A stretch of DNA of 39,891 nucleotides from Bondarzewia mesenterica (GCA_004802705.1 SGPL01000314.1:1-39891), one strand, 5' to 3'. Shown: positions 1-11,510, numbered from the stretch's first letter. The notes: generated by a model not told the origin, from the sequence alone. Program-made: numbers and translations.

Positions 1-411
1 TACCTGTTTGGTGCGCCCGTCCCCACCGAAACCCGCACATGGTCCGCCGTTCGCCGCGTGGTGGCTGGGCGCCTCGTCAACGGGTACGCTGCGGATGACT
101 ATGTGCTAGCTGTACTCTCGCGGGCGTCGGATGCGAGATGGGAGGTGGCAGGGCTGCAGGAGGTCGATGTGCAGGGGGTGGAGAACGTGCTGTGTGATGG
201 CGTGGATGGTCATTTGAAGTGGAGAGGGATGGTAGGCAAGTGTTTGGAAGCATGCGGGGCGCCGGGGATTAATAAAGAACGTGTGGAGCGACAGATGAGG
301 AGCGTGGCGAAGGACATCGGGAAGGCTGTGGACATGAACAAGGAGGAAGTGGAACAGGCAATCGCAGAAGGACCTGTGGGAGATGATGAGCAGGAACCGT
401 CGTCATTCTAG
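1..411 (+). CDS. DUF726 / TMCO4-like alpha/beta-hydrolase-fold membrane protein, 3' end only
   Basis: The frame is open from base 1 and stops at 409-411, so only the last ~136 residues are present. The segment starting YLFGAPVP, then VNGYAADDYVLAVLSR and VAGLQ...VENV...DGHLKWRG, matches the C-terminal part of the DUF726 family (human TMCO4, yeast Mil1/YFL034W). This family has an alpha/beta-hydrolase-like fold; yeast Mil1 has been linked to clathrin adaptor AP-1 traffic, but the enzymatic role is unknown. The tail after the conserved block is acidic and charged, as is usual in fungi. Upstream exons, including the membrane segments and any nucleophile Ser, lie outside the window. The family call rests on the conserved VNGY/DYVL and GVENV/GHLKW blocks and is fairly secure. 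Confidence 0.8.
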   Translation, partial: YLFGAPVPTETRTWSAVRRVVAGRLVNGYAADDYVLAVLSRASDARWEVAGLQEVDVQGVENVLCDGVDGHLKWRGMVGKCLEACGAPGINKERVERQMRSVAKDIGKAVDMNKEEVEQAIAEGPVGDDEQEPSSF

Positions 412-662
412 TTGGTCTTGCTGCACTTGCTTCATTAGGGTCTTACTAAACCTGCTGAAACATACCTGTAGTGAGCAGTACAGTCCAAATCAAGGTTGTC
501 CAGACGAGCTCGTGCCCGCAGAAGAAAGTAAAAGAAATGGCGATCAGATACATCGTGATAACTGTTGAGATACATAGTGTAAAAAATGGAGTCCGCTGTA
601 CGATAATGAAGTCCGGTTTGAAAACGAGAGCAGAGCGAGAGTAAACGGCAAGTAGAGCAGGT

Positions 663-2063
663 TTATGCGATGGATGAGAGGGAACTGGTGATGTTGCCCA
701 TGCCGAGCGACTTCAGGACGCTCTGAAGCCAGTCCATATCAGTATCTGTTCCGTGTATGAAAGACGGGTTGCGGTTTTGTCTTACCTGTATCTCATCTGC
801 GGATACGGGACAGGCGAAACTAACATTGTTACTGATGGTAGGCGAGATAGTGATGAACAGGATCCGCAAGCCCAACTGAGTAAAACAGAGCATCAGCTTC
901 ACTCCAAGCATAAACACGGTCAGGGATGACCAGACAACGTACAGTAATCTTATATTGGACCTTGAGATCCTGCTGCGGACTGGATAAGCATTTGGTTGCG
1001 ATGTCGCTGATGATCTCCCTCGAAGGATCAATGTCTTCCGTATATTTGAGGTCAAAAGGGAAGGTGAAATTCGCATCGGTATGAGAGTGGAAAACAACGT
1101 TATTGGCTTGGCCGCTGCCAATCTGAGTGTTATTGATCGGGTAGATGATCTGGACAAAGAAAGATGCATGAATAGGTGGGGTGGACGCAGTGGACGCAGG
1201 TGGCTGAGCGTACATCTGCTTTGATTTGTTTGAGGTTGACGGAGAAGTAGTTGGGGTTATTGACGCTGAAGAGAAAAAAAAATGAGTTGTCAAGTTTCCA
1301 CACGTCAAAGGTTAGGAGCAAGCATACCCAATGATGATATCCAAATTGATCTGCAATCCGTTGTTCAAGACTTGGAGCTACAATACCCTATGTGAGGAGT
1401 ATAACAGGGGATCAGAACAAAGAATACACACTGTGCTCCCATTGGTAGGTGTGTTTACGTTGCCGATATTGACATTCGGTGGACGAATCCACTATAGATG
1501 CATGAAGCAGCAGCAACCATCAGAGTTATTCACAAATTAACGTACCAGGGCCAACGAGAGAATGATGCTGATAATGAGGAAGACAGCAATTAAGAGTGTG
1601 CAGCAGCAGAATCTGCCAATACACCTCCCACGGCCTCCCTGTAATAACCAACAGCACTTCAGTCTCGATGCGCCTGCACAAAGACTAAGAACACACCCTG
1701 GTCCATATTTGACCCTGGTTCTGGTATCGCCATGCCCGCAAATTGCGTGAAGTCCTATCAGAATATTAATCTGCATATCCACCGAAAACAGAGCCGCAGT
1801 CGTAGAAGCACATACCTTTCTCTGGGAATATGAGTACCAATGTCTTCCTCAAACCCCTTCGTCTCTTTGTTGTGGTCCAATCTCTCCTGAGACTGACTGA
1901 CTGGAATGATTGCGGGCTCATCTCTGTAACCCCCGTCGTATCCCCCCTGATCATATGTATCGTGGGGTTGATGCGTGTTATAAGGATTGAACTCCGGTCC
2001 TTCTTGGTACTGCTGTGGGTACGGACTGGTCTGGTTCGCGTAGGGGTCACGATGGGTTGCCAT
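663..2063 (-). CDS. LEA_2-domain single-pass membrane protein (7 exons)
   Basis: I read seven exons. Exon 1 (from ATG at 2063, donor at 1815) encodes a polar N-terminus rich in Tyr, Pro, Gln and Asp (MATHRDPYANQTSPYPQQYQ...). The next exon carries a basic/Cys-rich stretch (GRGRCIGRFCCC) followed by a clear membrane helix (TLLIAVFLIISIILSLAL). The remaining exons encode an outer domain with WIRPPNVNIG, VNNPNYFSVNLKQIKADV and YPINNTQIGSG, ending SLSSIA at a TAA at 665-663. VNNPNYFSV and YPINNT are hallmarks of the fungal LEA_2-like (late embryogenesis abundant group 2, immunoglobulin-like) membrane proteins. Topology is inferred as N-terminus inside and LEA_2 domain outside. The function in fungi is not established. 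The exact acceptor of intron 1 is uncertain (about 1693 or 1722). Other junctions keep frame. Confidence 0.8.
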
Positions 2064-2447
2064 GATGTAAAAGGATTACGAAGGGTGAAAGGCAAACGAG
2101 ATGGAGAGCAGTGGCCAGCCGCTGCGAGAACTTATGCAAGTAGAGTATGAATGGTAGTGGTCGTAAACGGAGACTGATCTGTCGTCCGGCACTGCGCCCG
2201 TGCCACATTTTGCTGCGCTTTCAAGACTCCATTTCACATATGATTATTTGTCAGTCCTCTTCAATATCCTCGACCTCGTCTAGATTAAAATAGGTATATT
2301 TCCCAACAGCGTGGATATACTAAAAAAATATTCGAAATAGTCAAACAAGTTGCAACCACAGAATGCGCTCAGTCAAGTCAGTTCCCCAAAGCATCGCGAG
2401 CAAAACACAGCAATCGGCGAAGTCATCACACGACAAATTAAACCAAA
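2064..2447. other. intergenic, 5' flank of the LEA_2 gene and 3' flank of the HEI10-like gene
   Basis: This is about 380 bp between two minus-strand genes. No conserved coding frame or RNA gene is visible. It should hold the promoter of the LEA_2 gene and the terminator of the RING gene. A-rich tracts occur around 2320-2345. Confidence 0.5.
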
Positions 2448-4036
2448 TTAGGTCCCAGGAACGAAAGACATTCTTTGATTCTGGTTCTGGTTGTGACGAG
2501 AGCCGGCGCCGTTTGATGTACCAGACGCACGAGACGGCGCTCGCGATCCAGCAGGTGTTGGAGGAACGAAGCGTCTGGAGCCGCCAGATGGGGTCTGCGG
2601 AACGAAGCCTGAGTGCTGCAAAGATCCTCCAGACGAAGAAGGAAGTATAAAGCGGTTCGAGTTCGCAGATGGGATAGAGTGAGCAGCAGAAGATTTAGAT
2701 CCAGGTGGGAGTCCAAAGCGCGAGGAAGGTGGTTGGGCCGAGATGAAATTATTTGTTGGGGGTAACATTTGCGCACGATTTCGTGAGGCAGACGATGGCT
2801 GGTTGGCGATGAGGGGTACTTGCATCCGGGACGGACCACCATTACTACCGCGATTGACGGGTGTTGGAGGCGGAGGCATGGAGGAATTGTTTCGTACTTG
2901 CAGTTCGTGGGAGGGTCCTGCCTCTGGTTGCATGGTTGATAGACCCTGGTTCTGCGGAGTCTGGGGAGGCACATATGCGTACTGTCTATCGTCTCCCTTG
3001 TTAATATACTTCCGCTATGTATGAAGTTGATCTCATAACGCACTGCACAAAGCGACTGGATCCAGGTCTGTCTCTCTGTTGAGCAACACCATGACCCATG
3101 CCGCTATTTTCTTCGGGGTTGAGACGCTGTTGAGAGAAAATAGGTTGCTGGTGATTTGGAGGAAGCGTCAATCGGTTAGGGCCTAACGGAGTCGGTACTG
3201 AACGAGGGCTAGAGAAATCCCTGGCGTCTGCACTACTCCTAATCAGGCCAAAATGTGAGACAGACTGCCATCGAACTTAAAATCCCACCTATATGCGTCT
3301 GTCCTCCGACGTTTACTGCTCTCGCTAGCCGGTCCTGTCACAGCAAGGCCTGCATATTGTCTCAACTGCTCATTTTCCGATCTTAGCTCTTCGATTGTGC
3401 TATCGGCGAAGAAATCAAAGGGGGAGAAGCGTATGCGCCAGTAAACCGACCTACTGTCTCAACGCTTTTACCTCTGCAATCTCGGCCTTGATGCGCTCAA
3501 TCGAACTTCTCTGCTGTAGATATTTTGCCTTATAATAGCGCGCAAATGACGCCATCGTTTCAAGTTGAAACTTAAAAGGGGGTTCAAGATGAATACGAAG
3601 ACATGACCAGGGAATGGGAGTACATACCTTGGTCGAATGAGCTACGGCGTCCAGGGCACTGGGCAAAGAACAGAACCACTCGGACATGGGGGGCTCCATC
3701 TTTCGCAGCCAGACGATTAGCAATTAGAAATCGAGCTTGGATAAGATCATACCTTTCGTGATAGCGGTACGATCTGAATCTGCTGGGCAGCGCATTGTGC
3801 ACAACTCTGATCAGAGTCTATAGAACTCGTAAAGGTCATTGAAGAGAGAATATCAAAAGCGAAACTCTCGAGTTCTTACTAAGATGGTTATTGCAGATAA
3901 CATGTCCACATTCTGTGAGCCAGAATGGTATTGGAGGAGGCGCGGAAGGATCTGGAGAAAAAGGCAGGCGACATCTTGCGCAAGTGACAAACTCCCAGAT
4001 GTCGACATCGTATTGATGCGCAGAAATGGTTGACAT
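2448..4036 (-). CDS. HEI10: HEI10/Zip3-family RING-finger protein (meiotic crossover E3 ligase-like), multi-exon
   Basis: The start is ATG at 4036. Spliced exons give an N-terminal RING with ligands C19, C22, C43, H45, C48, H51, C58 and C61 (CARC ... CGHVICNNH ... CAQC). His as the sixth ligand matches the HEI10/CCNB1IP1 pattern (CSHIFCDQH in human) rather than a classical C3HC4 finger. A helical coiled-coil region follows (AKYLQQRSSIERIKAEIAEV, then TIEELRSENEQLRQY). The C-terminal half is disordered and rich in Ser/Pro, with PTPLGPNRL, QTPSGGSRRFVPPTP and RMSFVPGT. The order RING, coiled coil, Ser-rich tail is that of Zip3/RNF212/HEI10/ZHP proteins, which act as SUMO or ubiquitin ligases at meiotic recombination sites. 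All introns are about 50-60 nt and keep frame. The meiotic role is inferred from architecture. A different small RING protein cannot be excluded. It is divergent from the JmjC gene with ~160 bp between start codons. Confidence 0.75.
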
Positions 4037-4195
4037 GTCGGGATATCAGATAGCTCAAATATATATAATCCCAGCGCGATGAAGGTAAATAGGGAGAAAA
4101 CGTTTCCAGGACAGACTCGACAGGGAGGACGAGTGACCGCGTCGCGTGAGCGTCAAGCCGGACCCCGAATCCCACGCTGAGATTTACATACCGCG
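4037..4195. promoter_or_regulatory. short shared divergent promoter region
   Basis: Only 159 bp separate the ATG of the HEI10-like gene (4036, minus) from the proposed ATG of the JmjC gene (4196, plus). Both promoters and 5' UTRs must overlap here unless the JmjC gene starts further inside. A TATA-like stretch (atatatata) lies at about 4058-4067. Assignment is by position only. Confidence 0.4.
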
Positions 4196-7100
4196 ATGCT
4201 AACCGAAGAAATTCTGGACCCACTGTCGAATGTACTTAAGGACGAACAGACATCCAAGTGAGCATGCACTCGAGCCTTGACAAGCTCTTAAGGCTGGACT
4301 CCCATTGTCTTTCCATCTCCATAATCACGCTCGGAACACTGCTCGGAGAACTCTAGAGAACCCTCCGTGCTTTAATCATTTATCACTCGTATCCTTCTAT
4401 CATCTGGACTTTACACATTTGCGTTTCTATGCACAGACGCGATTTCATCAGTACTCGGGAATGGACTCTCGATCACCTTGTGGCTACTGGGCGGCATTTT
4501 CAAGAAGTCCCTCGCATTTCCATCGACCACGAAGACTTAGCCTCCACAATCGAAGCACATGAAAAGTCTGGTATTCCCCTTATCGTTGAGAACTTTCATA
4601 AACACCACAACTGGCCGAAGGGAATGTTTAGTCTTGAATGGTTTGCTACTCACGGACAGCAAGGTGCGTCTCTGAAGCTAATCAACATTCATCAGTAATG
4701 GACTTATCACCGTTCATGCATGAATATCCGATCAGACTTGATGGTTCGCAACGTATGCAATCGTACTGACCTGGATATGTCCATGATGGATTTTATTGCC
4801 AAATCTCGTGCGACGAGTCCTTATGCTACTCGAGACGGTAAACTTTCTTTTATGTTAATTAATATAACACCTGTTCAACGTCGCATGAGTAGAGACAGAG
4901 AGGTTTTACGCAAAAGATATTGACTGCCCTCCAGAGTGGAAGGAATGGCTCAGCGATGCTGGTGTCATTCCTCCGTCATGTTGCCCTTATGGCTCTAACG
5001 ATATATTGCAGCACCTCCCTGCTGCCGTGCGTGTAGTCCCCCATGAATGCCCTCTGTTATAGGACTGAACCGTTTTCTCTTCAGGCCCGCGTGGAGACTC
5101 TCATGTGCTACTTGGGTATTGGCGATACGTTCACCTCTTGTCACAAGGATCTCTGTGCCTCCTCAGGCCATAACCTCATGTGCTACACCGAGGACAACGC
5201 ATCTGCATTCTGGTTCATGACGCAGAGCTCCTCCGCACCTGCTGTGGCCGACTACTTTCATAAACTCAATGGAGAACTCGACTTCGAGTCCCACACAGTT
5301 TCGATTGATGAGTTCGTACAGGCACCCTTCGATGTCTACATCGCCGAACAGAAACTGGGAGATTTTGTGCTTGTTCCTTCCAGAAGCTGTCATCAGGTTA
5401 TTAATTCCGGAGGTCTCACTATCAAAATGTCTTGGTCACGCATGACGGTGAAGGGAGCAGGGGTTGCTTTGCGTCACGAGCTTCCAATATACAGACGGTG
5501 AGCTCTGCTTTGCTACGCATCATGTTGAATTGTTGGCTTATTGAACTCAAAAGTGTTTGCCGACCGGAAACCTACCGCATCAAGTCTACAATCCATCACG
5601 CACTCTTACATTACACCGATCAACTTGAACAACGCTTGAATGACCTCGCGCAGGCTGCGGATATTGAAGAGGGTGCTATCGGAATCTTCCCGCTGTCTGT
5701 CTATTTTCTTCTCCGTGCTGCTTTAACTTGCACACTTACCATCGTTGTTAGATGCGCCACAGACTATGCAGCAGAGACACACTTCTTGCTTCAATTATTC
5801 GACGAAATCCTCATCGATGCGTACAGCCCTGAGCATGCCTCATTTGAACACGTCGTGAACGTTTTTTGTCTCCTCGATTTATACCAAATATGCCGATGCA
5901 CACTTCTCTTGCGATTTTTGCGGTGCTGATATCTTCCAGAGCTTTTTCGAGTGCCGAGACTGCGTTCCAGAATCTGACTTCGACGACGATCCTGTGTCCG
6001 TGGGTGACGGCTTGCACATATGCCCCGGATGCTATGCTGAAGGCCGCACATGCCGTTGCGAATGCATGCTGCCAGTTCAGTGTTGCCCTTTCAATGCCTT
6101 ATTGGAAGACCGAAATAGAGCAGCAAAGGCGCTACTTCGATTGCACCCAGAGCAATACAAAGACCTCGTTGAGCTCGATTCAATGTAAGCAATCATTGTA
6201 TTCTTATAATGAACTGTAAAATGATTTTGATTATCACGATTGTATAGCAATGATTTGCTCTCGGAAGATCTGATAAGTCTTTTCATGGCGTCTCTCGCAA
6301 TCCATAAGTGGCGTATACATATACACGATAAGAAGTGGAAGGTGGGACCTAACTGCCTTAATCAGTTCTTTTGTATTTTAACGGCCTTGTTGTCAGGATA
6401 CCACTTCCTGTTCGGTGGGCCGTAAAGCTGATCAGACTCATACAGTCTCCTCCTCCTCTGCTCTGACGTGCAAAAAGTGTCACCACTCGACTTGCCTTTT
6501 GCATCTATTAGATCGCGGCATCCACTCTTCTTATGCTATTGTTGCCCATTTAAGGGACGAGCAGCATCAGTATTGGCATGAGCGACATCGATTGCTCAAG
6601 AACACGTTCCTAAGCTCGAAGAAGCTGATCTTAGACGCCGAGTTATCAGGTGATGCCTATACATATAAATATGGACATCGCCTGGTTCTAGCCGCCCTCA
6701 CGTACACTCACTGCCTACCTATTAACCAAGCATTCATAAAGCTTGGTTGGTACGACAAGAAACCAACTGCCCCTGTGAGCTCCCCACCTCCTGCAACGAC
6801 ACAACTATACTTAGACTCCCACGCAGCCCCCGCCTCCACCATTGATCATGGATATGTCCGTAGCAGAGCGGGAGGCGGATTGGGGATCGATGGCCTCCGA
6901 TGCCCTTTCGCCTCTTTCTGACATTAATTCCGACGACCAGACATTGGTGCACGACTCAACAGCAAGAAAAGGTGAAGGTAGGTCCTATGTTCTCGCGGGC
7001 GATGTGTGTCCGTTTTGAGCATGCTGCAGAGATTGTCAAAATCGGTCGTCCGCAGTTATCAAAGTCGAAGCCCGGCCACGCGTCTGTCGAGTCCGACCTT

Positions 7101-8259
7101 ACGAACAAAAGGAAGCGGAAGAGTGTTTTCGACGGCGCGGGCGTTGAATCTACGAGGGTGGAGAGGAAACGCAAGGTACGCCACACTCATCTTTCTAGCG
7201 AGCGAGCATTCGTTGATCCGCACCGCTGGTTAAGCCCAACCCAAAAACATCAGAAACCAAAGCTGGCCGCGTGGCGATCACCGAGTCGGAAGATCGGTGG
7301 GAGTTTCGACACGGCACTGAGGACAGACTGTCTGCTCATATCGACAAGAGGCTTGACTCCGTTGAAAAGGCCCTGCGCGAGCAAGAGAAGGAGATGAAGG
7401 CCCTGCGCGTGCACGTCATGGAGCAAGAGAAGGAAATGAAGTCTCTGAAGTCTCAATTCAAAAGCTTTGAGAACGTTGTGACTACTAATTTCGCCAAGTT
7501 GTTCGACATGTTGGGACATCGGCAGGACGATCACGGGACCATATCCGACGAATCCCCACTTGCTTCGTCTCATTCTGCACCCCCATCCTTCCCTCAACGT
7601 TCTAAAGTTTATTTTAACTCAATGCGAATTCCCGACAACTGGCAACCCTCCCGCCGTGATGACGACTCTGGTCCAGGACTTGGATCCATGCAACAACCTT
7701 CGCACAGAGATTATCAGAGCGACCAATACACGCGAACGTACGAAAATAGCTATCAAGCACCTCCCGAGTCCTATCCTAGTAATTCAGGATCCTACGCTAG
7801 TAATCCAGGAGTACGCCATTCCATGCTTTATCAATGCACGTCCACAGCTCACTCACTTACATTAAAGCAGAACTACTCCTCGAAGTCGGCTCAGCAGCAA
7901 AACAACAGCAATCGGAGCCGCCAGTACGGCCGCCCCCGGTGGCGTGGGGGCAACGCCAATTCTCGCAGTACCTACGGCCGGCAGGCGCACCCGGAGCGTC
8001 GGTACCACGAGATGCACGAGAGCTCCAGTACGCCGTTCTCCGGCGCCCGATCGTAACTCTGATTTCATGCTTCGCAGACGCGCAACCGATGGCGCAGACG
8101 TACGCTGGCCACGTCAACTCGTACCAGGGGTCGAGGGGACAGCCGTACCAAGACTTCAGCCGCACGCCTCCCCGCCCCGCCCACCATCCCTATGCCGAGA
8201 ACATCCTGTACCACGGGTCAGGCGCAGGGAAAGATGGGTTTGCTCCAGTGCGGGACTGA
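4196..8259 (+). CDS. JmjC-domain protein with ZZ-like zinc finger and C-terminal coiled coil (many exons, one apparent frameshift)
   Basis: A first small exon (4196-4257, MLTEEILDPLSNVLK...) joins in frame to the exon at 4437. The next exons give IPLIVENFHKHHNWP, then the JmjC core: CYLGIGDTFTSCHKD with Fe(II) ligands at about H196 and D198, and VPSRSCHQVINSGG with the distal His at about 279. HELPIYRRVCRPETYR follows. A Cys-rich module (CDFCGADIFQSFFECRDC ... HICPGCYAEGRTC) resembles a ZZ finger. More introns lead to a second Cys/His patch (CKKCHHSTC), basic nuclear-localization-like clusters (KRKRKS, VERKRK), a heptad-like coiled coil (about 7340-7510) and a polar RG/QY-rich tail ending APVRD at 8259. 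This is a common Agaricomycete architecture; histone demethylation is inferred from the intact HxD...H triad. The JmjC and finger parts are in different frames. A T6 run at 5862-5867 appears one base too long. Whether 5700-5752 is an intron is unclear because the frame reads through. Confidence 0.85.
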
Positions 8260-9019
8260 GGTTCGTAAACGGATGAGATGCAATTTCTGACTGGGACAGT
8301 TCGACTGACTCAACTTTGTCAGTGTCGAAGTCAGTAATGTCTTCCGCCTCCAGAGCACTGCAAATTGTGCTCATGGTTATCTTGCTGTATCGTATCGCAT
8401 ATCTTGTTTCGATTCCTGTGGTCCCTGTCACTGGCGGAGGAAGAACTTATGAGCCCTTCGGTTGGATTTAGCACAATGCTTAGTGTATCTTGCTTTCTGT
8501 TTTTGTTTTGTTTCCATGTATTACTGCAATTGATTTCCAACGCCATCGCCGCTCGCATCTATATCTAAGTCCAACTATCGCACTCAAGCTACTCATCTGA
8601 ACGTTATCCGTCATGTTGCCATCAATTCACTCATCGAAACTGACATTCACGATTCAAACCGAGAACCGAGTCATGAATTGCTGAGAGATTCCTAAAGAAA
8701 GTGTGCAGACCGACCTAATCAGGTGAAAGAAAAAAAATGACGATTGGAGGGAAAGGGGTATACTGAGAGAAGTGAATAAACGGGGAGAACACTGAGAAGG
8801 ATGAAGGTGAAGAAGAATGAGAACGGGGACGTTATGCGCAAATCGAACCAACCAGGGGATGCAAAAAAATGTGTATGCGAGACAGCAAGGAAAGTGAGAG
8901 CTATTAGATCACCGAACCAACCAATAGACACGAGAAAAAGACGACATGTGGTGGATGGGGCGGAGGAATGTAGATCGCGGTGCGTGGTGTGGGTGTGGGT
9001 GTCATGAAGATGATGGTGA
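8260..9019. other. convergent 3' flanks of the JmjC gene and the casein kinase gene
   Basis: This is about 760 bp between two convergent stop codons. A GT-rich stretch lies at 8979-9003 and A-rich runs near 8728 and 8865. I see no conserved reading frame or RNA gene. Confidence 0.5.
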
Positions 9020-11048
9020 TCAAGAGCAGCGACATGTGACGATGCTCCAAAACGAGTGCTTCGGCCGCGGGACCTCGCCGTCCTGCCCGATATCCCTGGT
9101 GTTTGGCAAGCCGCCGTCTCCCGCCCTCGCGCGCACGGGGCTGACGGCTGGTGGTGCGGGACCAACGCTCGACACCATCGGTGACGCGCGACCGTACTGC
9201 TGCTGCACGCCGCCATACACCTCCTCGTTCTCCCCGCCACGACCGTACTCAAACCCTGCAGACGCGTATGGATGCTGTCCGCCTCCCAAATGCTGCTGGT
9301 TCCCGCGATGGTTCGTTGGCACAGGCACGTTGACATGCGCCGCGGCCGACAGTGGCGTGATCTGCCCAGTTGCGTTGCCGCCTCCGGGGGTGAGTGCGTT
9401 GGGGACCTTGCGCTCCGGTGAGCCTTGTCCACTGGCGTTGTGATATGTAAGAGGACACGTACTTGTTGAGACGCCCGACGCCGCTCAGAGTCTCGGTGAG
9501 CGATATCTCTCCGACGGTCTTGAGGCATTGGACTTGGGGCGTTTTGTATTTGGGAAAGGATCTGGGTTTTGCCCTGAAAGAATATGAATGATTAATCCCA
9601 GCAACTCAACCCCATTCGTATTTGACTCACGCCTGATGCTTCCCAGCCCTTTCCACCTAAAATGAAATAAAGATGAGATGAAGGAATGCAGGCGAAAGCT
9701 TCCTTGACGTGCCGTTCAACAAATTCCAGTCGTATACGCCGTCATCGATTTCGTTATTGTTCTTCAGGACTTTCGCGAACAGCTCACGCAGAAAGTCGTA
9801 ATCTGGCGTTTCCTCGAACCCAAGCTTTCGGACATAATTCAAGTAAATGCCGAATTCCTCTTTGTTATGCAGTCAGCATGACATCCAGTGAAATAAGAGC
9901 AATTGCGTCATTACCAGGGAAGCTGTCTTGGAGCTCTTTGATTGATGTTGTCTGCTTCTTCTCCCCAATCTTCTCATACTTCTGCTTGTTTGTCGCGGCT
10001 TTAAGGCCTTGCCAGGGTAGGCTTCCCCGCAAGAAGTACATGAAGACGTGTCCGAGGGATTCTAGGTCGTCTCGTCGTGACTGCTCTGTAATAATGACGA
10101 TGGGATTGACGACGTCGACAAGAACGCGAGTGTGATTGATACTCACCTCTACCAAGATGAGTGTTGATACTCATATATCGCGCCGTCCCACTCAAGCTCT
10201 TCCGTTCCCGGTATGGTATATGCTGTTTCGTCTTGGGATCCCGATACTGTTTTGCCATACCGAAATCGACGACATGGACCACTGATAGCATGAAAGTGTA
10301 AGGGTGGGCTTGGCCACGGATTTAGATTATGTTGCGTACCATTGGCATTCTTGGTCCCTGGACGGCCGATGAGGAAATTGTCTGGCTTGATATCGCGGTA
10401 GATGAGGTTCTTCTCGTGAATAGTTTGAACGCGGGATAACTGCAAGACTGTTCAGAAACAGACATAGACAAGAGGCGCGCGCAGTCCGCAGTCACCATTT
10501 GTCGGGCAGCCATGCAGACCGTCTTTATTGAGAACTTGCGCCCGCACATGTCGAAGAGATCTTCAAGACTTGGCCCTAGGAGATCAATAACCAGGATGTT
10601 GTGCAACCCTTCTTGCCCGAAATGATATATCTGTGGTATGCCGGCTGATACAGGTTGAGACGGACAGATGAAGATGACAGAGTGAACGAGCACGCACGGC
10701 AACCAGCCAATATACGGTAAGAGCGGCATTCATCGCGAAGTTGTGGAGCCTCAGCTTTGCGAGGTTCCTGGAGATATTGGGGGCAGAGAGAGAAGAGATG
10801 GATCAGGGAGAGTCAAGGTGGTTGGAACGGGAATGTGCGCACAAACTTGATGGCGACGCTTTGGGAGTTGAGCAAGTTGGTGCCTAAAGTGCACACCGGA
10901 TCAGACGAGATGATAGTGATGCACGCATACGTGCCGTTGGCTGACCTTCAAAGATGACACCAAAGGAGCCCTCGCCAATCTTCTTGCCAACGCGATAATG
11001 GAGCCCGACAACGTTGGCGGTGGAGGAGCTGTGGGTGTGAGCAGACAT
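9020..11048 (-). CDS. casein kinase I, membrane-associated Yck/CK1-gamma type
   Basis: The ATG at 11048 opens a short N-terminus ([14 protein letters not shown]) directly before the kinase domain. Visible motifs are the glycine loop [20 protein letters not shown] with the catalytic Lys, [10 protein letters not shown], the catalytic loop [24 protein letters not shown] (DFG) and the CK1 signature [15 protein letters not shown]. Later come [38 protein letters not shown] and [28 protein letters not shown], with Tyr where many kinases have His, is typical of Yck1/2, fission yeast Cki and CK1-gamma. The tail is Gly/Pro/Gln-rich and ends WSIVTCRCS. Its two terminal Cys are candidates for palmitoylation, which anchors Yck kinases at the plasma membrane. 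Family members control nutrient sensing, endocytosis and morphogenesis. All introns keep frame. Confidence 0.92.
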
Positions 11049-11510
11049 GAGAGGAATAAGAAAATGAAGCTAAGTAGTAGTAGGAAGGAAGGGAAGGGAA
11101 ATAGGGATAGATTATGGCCTGGAGGCCAGCGAGTAGGGTCCTGCGTCGACGCTGCCTCAGTCAAAGTGGCGGTCGCTGCGACGCCCTCCTCCGCCTCCTC
11201 TACTTCCTTGTTCGGTCATTGCCGACACCGCCCTGGACCTTTTCTCAAGGACAAACAACATGTACACTGTCTCAGGCTACAGACACACCGCTATGTAATG
11301 GTCACAAACACATTGTCGGTCGGTCCAGAGAAAAATAGACCAATCAGTACGTCCTCGAGCTTTCCAGGTCGCACCCGCAAGTCATGCGACACCAGCTTAA
11401 GTCACGAAAACGTGTTTTGCCACAAATAATAACAAAATCGGATATTGTGCGGCTTAGAAGAGCTGGCCGATTAAAACCGCATTTTTTTTTTGATATTATT
11501 TAAACAGTCT
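11049..11510. other. 5' flank of the casein kinase gene; no gene seen
   Basis: This is about 460 bp upstream of the kinase ATG. It contains a pyrimidine-rich leader on the minus strand just before the ATG and a T-run at about 11482-11491. No conserved frame is visible. Confidence 0.45.

Noticed and set aside
8027..8076. JmjC gene ending at 8056 (…FSGARS)
   Set aside because: A GTACGC...TTCGCAG intron here joins in phase to a further 60-codon tail ending APVRD at 8259, which has the same composition as the preceding region.
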